Shown piece by piece: positions 60,017-64,000 of a DNA stretch of 64,000 bases. The stretch is from Baekduia alba (GTDB lineage Bacteria > Actinomycetota > Thermoleophilia > Solirubrobacterales > Solirubrobacteraceae). Within the stretch, counting starts at the first letter, position 1. Each line of letters begins with the position of its first letter. A program made the translations under genes and the position numbers. The notes beneath the pieces are model-generated. The model saw nothing but the letters and a program-made list of their open reading frames with translations. It searched no databases and was not told the DNA's origin. The stretch is taken from NCBI RefSeq assembly GCF_028416635.1, contig NZ_CP114013.1, forward strand, positions 3,038,001 to 3,102,000, read 5' to 3'.

Positions 60017-60625
60017 GTGAGCGACACCGTGCTGCCCCTCGACGAGGCCCTCGCGACCGCGGCCACCGGGGACATCTGGCTCTTCCGCGGCCGCTCGCTC
60101 GCCGACCGCGCGATCCAGACCGTCACCAACAGCCCGGTCAACCACGTGGGGATGACGGTCGCGATCGACGACCTGCCGCCACTGCTGTGGCACGCCGAGC
60201 TGGGCAAGTCGCTGCCCGACGTCTGGTCGGGCACCCGCCAGCGCGGCGTGCAGTTGCACCTGCTGGGCGACGCGGTCCGCACGTGGAGCGCCCGGTACGG
60301 CCAGCGCGCCTGGCTGCGCCAGCTCGAAGGCACGCTGCGGCGCGAGCACGAGGACCGGCTGATGGAGGTCATCGACCGCTTCGACGGCCGCCCCTTCCCG
60401 ACCACGCCGGGGCTCGCGCGCCAGTGGGCGACCGGCCGGCTGCGGCGCTCGTCGTCGCTGGAGACGATCTACTGCGCCGAGCTCGTGGCGACCACCTACC
60501 AGCACATGGGCCTGCTGCCCAAGCGCCGTCCGGCGTCCTGGTACGACCCCGGCCGGTTCTGGAGCGGCGACCGCATCGACATGGTCGCGCCGTTCGCGCT
60601 CGGCGGCGAGGTGCCGGTGGGCTAG
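60017..60625 (+). CDS. Permuted papain-like (YiiX/NlpC-P60 superfamily) protein
   Basis: A 202-residue protein. The segment GDIWLFRGRSLADRAIQTVTNSPVNHVGMTVAIDD holds the candidate catalytic His (SPVNHVG), and SSSLETIYCAELVATTYQHMGLLP holds the candidate Cys. His before Cys is the circularly permuted arrangement of YiiX/DUF830-type amidases and acyltransferases. The substrate is unknown; there is no signal peptide. GTG 60017 starts the frame. Its stop converges with the 2OG oxygenase gene and overlaps it by 4 nt. Confidence 0.75.
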   Translation: MSDTVLPLDEALATAATGDIWLFRGRSLADRAIQTVTNSPVNHVGMTVAIDDLPPLLWHAELGKSLPDVWSGTRQRGVQLHLLGDAVRTWSARYGQRAWLRQLEGTLRREHEDRLMEVIDRFDGRPFPTTPGLARQWATGRLRRSSSLETIYCAELVATTYQHMGLLPKRRPASWYDPGRFWSGDRIDMVAPFALGGEVPVG

Positions 60626-61338
60626 CGCGCGTCGTGGAAGATCACGCCCAGCGCCGTCCGGGACCCGCGGTGGACGGTGCTGACGCCGTGGCGCAGCCCG
60701 ACGCGGTGGAAGCCGCCGCGCGCGCCGGCGTTGGGCCGCACGCGGGTCGGGAAGAGGACGAACGCGCCGCGCGGCGGCGTCAGGACGTGCGCCCGCGACT
60801 GCGCGCGCGGCCGTTGCTCCATCAGCACGAACTCGCCGCCGTCGAAGTCGACGCCCGACCGCGATAGCACCGTCAGGGCCTGGAACGGGAAGAAGACGTC
60901 GCCGTAGAGGTCCTGGTGCAGCGCGTTCCAGTCGCCGGCGCCGTAGCGCAGGATCAGCGGCGTCGGGCGGTGCTGGCCCGCGCCGGCGCAGCGCTCCACG
61001 AGCTGGGCGTGGGTGGCCGGGAAGGCGTCGACCGCGCCGCCGAGCTTGGCCTCCCAGTCGTTGGCGATCGGCGCCAGACGGGCGTACAGCGCGGTGCGCA
61101 GCGCGCTGATCGTGTCCGGCAGCGGATGGTCGAAGTAGCGGTAGCGGCCGTCGCCGAAGCGGTAGCGGGCCATGTCGATGGTCGAGCGGAAGCGCGGGTC
61201 GTCGTCGAACAGCGCGGCGAGCGCGTCGCACTCGCCGTCGCCCAGCAGCGGCGCGGTGATCGCGAAGCCGCGCGCGTCGAGCTGCGCGCGCAGGTCGTCC
61301 CAGTCGAGGTCGGCGACGCGCGCCGAGATGGAGGTCAT
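60622..61338 (-). CDS. 2-oxoglutarate/Fe(II)-dependent oxygenase
   Basis: A 238-residue double-stranded beta-helix oxygenase. Iron ligands are the His and Asp of WNALHQDLYGD and the distal His in GGFHRVGLRHGVSTVHRGSRTALGVIFHD; the Arg after it can bind 2-oxoglutarate. The N-terminal LRAQLDARGFAITAPLLGDGECDALAALFDDD is the usual prolyl-hydroxylase-like cap. It may hydroxylate a protein or nucleic-acid base; the target is unknown. ATG 61338. It is convergent with the papain-like gene. Confidence 0.85.
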   Translation of the reverse strand: MTSISARVADLDWDDLRAQLDARGFAITAPLLGDGECDALAALFDDDPRFRSTIDMARYRFGDGRYRYFDHPLPDTISALRTALYARLAPIANDWEAKLGGAVDAFPATHAQLVERCAGAGQHRPTPLILRYGAGDWNALHQDLYGDVFFPFQALTVLSRSGVDFDGGEFVLMEQRPRAQSRAHVLTPPRGAFVLFPTRVRPNAGARGGFHRVGLRHGVSTVHRGSRTALGVIFHDAR

Positions 61339-61395
61339 GCCCGCATGACGTGGCGGCGGTCCGCGGCGTGAGATCGGCAGGATGTCGATGACCCG

Positions 61396-63207
61396 ATGGC
61401 CGCCACCCCCCGCAACCTCGTCAACCTCAAGTCCGTCGACAAGGGCTACGGCTCGCGTTCGGTGCTGCGCGACGTCACGCTCGGCGTCAGCGCCGGCGAC
61501 CGGATCGGCATCGTCGGACGCAACGGCGACGGCAAGTCGACCCTGCTGGCGCTGATCGCCGGCAGCGAGGAGGCCGACGCCGGCGCGGTGACGCGCACGG
61601 GCGGCGTCACGCAGGCGGTGCTCGGCCAGGGCGACGAGCTGGACGCGACCCAGACGATCCGGGCCGAGCTCGTCGGCGGCCGCGCCGACCACGAGTGGGC
61701 CGCCGACGCGCGCTTCCGGTCGGTGCTCGACGGGCTGCTCGGCGGCGTCGACGTCACGCGCTTCCCCCAGGGGCTCGACACCGTCATCGCGCCGCTCAGC
61801 GGCGGCGAGCGCCGGCGCATCGCGCTGGCCGAGACGCTGCTCGACGACCCCGAGCTGCTGGTCCTCGACGAGCCGACGAACCACCTTGACGTCGAAGGCG
61901 TCGACTGGCTGGCCCGCCACCTCGCGGCGCGCCGCGGGACGCTGCTGGTCGTCACCCACGACCGCTGGTTCCTGGATGCGGTGTGCACGACCACGTGGGA
62001 GGTCGACGACGGCAGCGTGCACCAGTACGAGGGCGGCTACGCGGCCTACGTCCTGGCCCGCGCCGAGCGCGACCGCCAGGCCGCCGCGCGCGAGGACCGC
62101 CGCCAGCAGCTGATGCGCAAGGAGCTGGCGTGGCTGCGCCGCGGGCCGCCGGCGCGGACGTCGAAGCCGAAGTTCCGGATCGAGGCCGCCAACGCGCTGA
62201 TCGCCGACGAGCCCGAGGCGCGCGACGGCGCCGAGCTGCTGCGCTTCGCCGCGCGGCGGCTGGGCGACAAGGTGCTCGACGCGGAGGACATCTCGTTGTC
62301 CTATGACAACGCGCAGGTGCTGGGCCGCGTCACGTGGCGCCTGGGCCCGGGCGACCGCGTCGCGCTGGTCGGGGTCAACGGCTCGGGCAAGACGTCGCTG
62401 ATCCGGATCCTCGAGGGCACGCAGACGCCGGACGGCGGCAGCGTCGACCGCGGCCAGACCGTCCGGATCGCGCACCTCTCCCAGGAGACCGCGGAGATCC
62501 CGGGCGACCTGCGCGTGCTCGAGGCGCTGGAGGCCGTGCGCGGCCGGGCGACGCTGGCGGGCGGCGAGGAGCTGACGGCCGGGATGCTCGCCGAGCGCTT
62601 CGGCTTCCGCGGCGACCGCGCGCGGACGTTCGTCAAGGACTTGAGCGGCGGCGAGCGCCGGCGCCTGCAGCTGATGCGGTTGTTGATGGACGAGCCCAAC
62701 GTCCTGCTGCTCGACGAGCCGACCAACGACCTGGACATCGACACGCTCACCGCGCTCGAGGACCTGCTCGACGGCTGGCCCGGGACGCTCGTGGTCGTCA
62801 GCCACGACCGGTACTTCGTCGAGCGGGTCTGCGACAACGTGTACGCCTTGATGGGCGACGGCGCGATCCGCCACCTACCCGGCGGGATCGAGCAGTACCT
62901 GGACCTGCGCCGCGCCGACGAGGCCGCGCTGGAGGCCGCGCAGGCCAGCGCGGCGCGCGCGACCACCGCGGCCGCCCCGCCCCCGTCGGGCGCCGTCGTC
63001 CGGGCCGCGCGCAAGGAGGTCGCCCGGCTGGAGCGCACGCTCGACAAGCTCGCGGCCCGCGAGGCCCAGCTGCACGAGGACATGGCCTCCGCCGCGACCG
63101 ACCACGACCGCCTCCGAACGCTCGACGCCGAGCTGCGCGCGACCGTCGCCGAGCGCGACGACGTCGAGGCCGCGTGGCTGGAGCAGTCCGAGCTGCTGGA
63201 GCGTTAG
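61396..63207 (+). CDS. ABC-F family ATPase (Uup/EttA-like)
   Basis: A 603-residue protein with two ABC cassettes and no membrane domain. The first has Walker A GRNGDGKSTLL (41-51), signature PLSGGERRRIAL and Walker B LLVLDEPTNHLD. The second has VNGSGKTSLIRIL, DLSGGERRRLQLM and VLLLDEPTNDLD. A linker of about 80 residues (ERDRQAAAREDRRQQLMRKELAWLRRGP) and a C-terminal coiled coil (VRAARKEVARLERTLDKLAAREAQLHED) match Uup. Such proteins act on the ribosome in translation or antibiotic resistance. ATG 61396. Confidence 0.94.
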   Translation: MAATPRNLVNLKSVDKGYGSRSVLRDVTLGVSAGDRIGIVGRNGDGKSTLLALIAGSEEADAGAVTRTGGVTQAVLGQGDELDATQTIRAELVGGRADHEWAADARFRSVLDGLLGGVDVTRFPQGLDTVIAPLSGGERRRIALAETLLDDPELLVLDEPTNHLDVEGVDWLARHLAARRGTLLVVTHDRWFLDAVCTTTWEVDDGSVHQYEGGYAAYVLARAERDRQAAAREDRRQQLMRKELAWLRRGPPARTSKPKFRIEAANALIADEPEARDGAELLRFAARRLGDKVLDAEDISLSYDNAQVLGRVTWRLGPGDRVALVGVNGSGKTSLIRILEGTQTPDGGSVDRGQTVRIAHLSQETAEIPGDLRVLEALEAVRGRATLAGGEELTAGMLAERFGFRGDRARTFVKDLSGGERRRLQLMRLLMDEPNVLLLDEPTNDLDIDTLTALEDLLDGWPGTLVVVSHDRYFVERVCDNVYALMGDGAIRHLPGGIEQYLDLRRADEAALEAAQASAARATTAAAPPPSGAVVRAARKEVARLERTLDKLAAREAQLHEDMASAATDHDRLRTLDAELRATVAERDDVEAAWLEQSELLER

Positions 63208-63211
63208 CCCC

Positions 63212-63667
63212 TCAGCGGCCGAGCGTGCGCTCGATCGAGTGCGCCGCCTGCGGCAGCGGGCCGAGCAGCGCGCGCGTCTCGGTGATCCCGGCGCGCACCT
63301 CGGCGTCGCCGACCTCGATCGGCAGCATCGAGTCCTGCAGCTCGGAGAGCAGGCCGTCGGCGTTCTGGAACGCCTCGACCGCGTGGTCGATGTGCCCGCG
63401 CGCGCCGGACGCGTGGCCCGCCGCGCCCGCGTCGAACGTGAGCGGCGGGAAGCCGTGGCGCTGCGCGAACTCCGCGTAGGTCCGCTGCGCGCGGCCGGAC
63501 GCGTGGGTGGCCGGCCGGAAGAGCACCGCCTCGAGCCGGTCGGCGTTCTGCTCGTCGAGCGCCTCGTAGGCCTCGCCCAGCGCGGCCACGGCGATCGCGA
63601 TCGCGCCGGCCGCCGCCTCCAGCTCGTCGAGGAGCTGCTGCCGGCCCTCCTCGTTCGTGTACGCCAT
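63212..63667 (-). CDS. Hypothetical helical protein
   Basis: 151 residues, strongly helical (RQQLLDELEAAAGAIAIAVAALGEAYEALDEQNADRLEAVLFRPATHASGRAQRTYAEFAQRHGF ... AEVRAGITETRALLGPLPQAAHSIERTLG). There is no signal peptide or catalytic motif; a coiled four-helix bundle is possible. ATG 63667 is clear and third-position GC is high. It ends 4 nt past the convergent ABC-F gene. Confidence 0.65.
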   Translation of the reverse strand: MAYTNEEGRQQLLDELEAAAGAIAIAVAALGEAYEALDEQNADRLEAVLFRPATHASGRAQRTYAEFAQRHGFPPLTFDAGAAGHASGARGHIDHAVEAFQNADGLLSELQDSMLPIEVGDAEVRAGITETRALLGPLPQAAHSIERTLGR

Positions 63668-63690
63668 GGCGCGCAGGGTACGCGCTGTGG

Positions 63691-63830
63691 TCAGGCGGCG
63701 TACGTGTGCAGCGCGCCGCCGTCGACGTCGAGCGTCGTGCCGTGGACGAAGCGCGCGTCTTCGGAGGCCAGCCAGACCGCGGCCGCCGCGATGTCGGCCG
63801 GGTCGCCGAGGCGCCGGGCGGGCGTCCGGG
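63691..63830 (-). pseudogene. C-terminal remnant of an SDR-family dehydrogenase
   Basis: The minus strand ends at 63691 with [41 protein letters not shown], the standard last 40 residues of a classical SDR. Beyond about 63830 the frame loses all SDR similarity and the opposite strand becomes coding for a TetR C-terminus. The catalytic and cofactor-binding parts are absent. Confidence 0.7.
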
Positions 63831-63832
63831 CG

Positions 63833-64000
63833 AGCCAGCACGGCTGGGGCTGCCCGATCGGCTCGATGGCCTCCGAGGCGGCGGGCACCGACCCGAAGCG
63901 CGCCGGCGCGATCGCCGCGTCCCTCTTCGCCGCGGTCCAAGGCGGCCTGCTGCTCACGCAGACCGAGCAGGCGGTGTGGCCGCTGGAGGCCGCTCTGGAC
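63833..64000 (+). pseudogene. TetR-family regulator C-terminal fragment (runs off the window)
   Basis: The plus strand reads [21 protein letters not shown] and then [21 protein letters not shown] to the last base, the ligand-binding C-terminal part of TetR repressors (GCPIGSLA and QGGLLLAQ are typical). The DNA-binding N-terminus is missing and the sequence abuts an SDR C-terminus on the other strand. The 3' end lies outside the window, so its full extent is unknown. Confidence 0.6.

Overview
This 64-kb window is very GC-rich chromosomal DNA from an actinobacterium. It most resembles the Thermoleophilia (Solirubrobacterales: Solirubrobacter, Conexibacter, Baekduia and relatives). That placement is inferred from codon usage (G or C at almost every third position, frequent GTG/TTG starts), the F420-type oxidoreductase, BTAD/SARP and LuxR-AAA regulators, secreted 'RIDCGPGRD' calcium-binding-type repeats, and gene order. 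It has not been checked against a database.

The backbone is a housekeeping series read on the minus strand. From high to low coordinate it runs: efp-nusB-(remnant)-xseB-polyprenyl synthase-dxs (51.9-47.4 kb), tlyA-nadK-recN (43.4-40.0 kb), pyrG-M20 peptidase-nudix (19.7-16.3 kb), xerD (15.2 kb), lipoprotein-deoB-fpg (14.2-11.5 kb), recO-ppdK-molybdopterin oxidoreductase (11.2-7.2 kb), dgt (6.2 kb), dnaG (4.7 kb) and a plus-strand tRNA-Asn (2.75 kb). Several neighbours overlap by ATGA or GTGA, which implies translational coupling. Other actinobacteria keep tlyA-nadK-recN-(..)-pyrG-nudix-xerD close together. Here accessory DNA splits the series twice: about 20 kb between recN and pyrG, and about 4 kb between dxs and tlyA.

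The 20-kb accessory block (19.7-39.5 kb) carries msrB, a LuxR-type ATPase regulator, a methyltransferase, an intact IS481-like insertion sequence with 8-bp target duplications, two small unknown proteins, a cyclooxygenase-like haem peroxidase fused to a multi-pass membrane domain, a large SARP regulator convergent with it, a Tat-exported PhoD phosphatase, an NfeD/slipin pair, a peroxiredoxin, an atypical SDR, a SnoaL-like protein and a redoxin. Redox and peroxide chemistry is a recurring theme. The smaller block (43.4-47.4 kb) carries a strongly structured intergenic RNA candidate with a terminator, two tandem EAL-HDOD proteins and an HSL-type esterase.

The right part (52-64 kb) holds a type-3 copper tyrosinase, a cold-shock protein, a divergent NAD-dependent DNA ligase, alpha-glucan phosphorylase, a permuted-papain-like protein, a 2OG-Fe(II) oxygenase and an ABC-F ATPase. 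Decayed genes are scattered through the window: an RTX-like repeat protein, an FG-GAP repeat protein, a RibD/DHFR-like protein, a truncated secreted protein, and two sites where a divergent TetR/SDR pair appears to have lost both 5' halves in one deletion. Genes and starts were judged by eye from translated motifs, codon-position GC and spacing. Family names rest on recognised motifs, not on searches.
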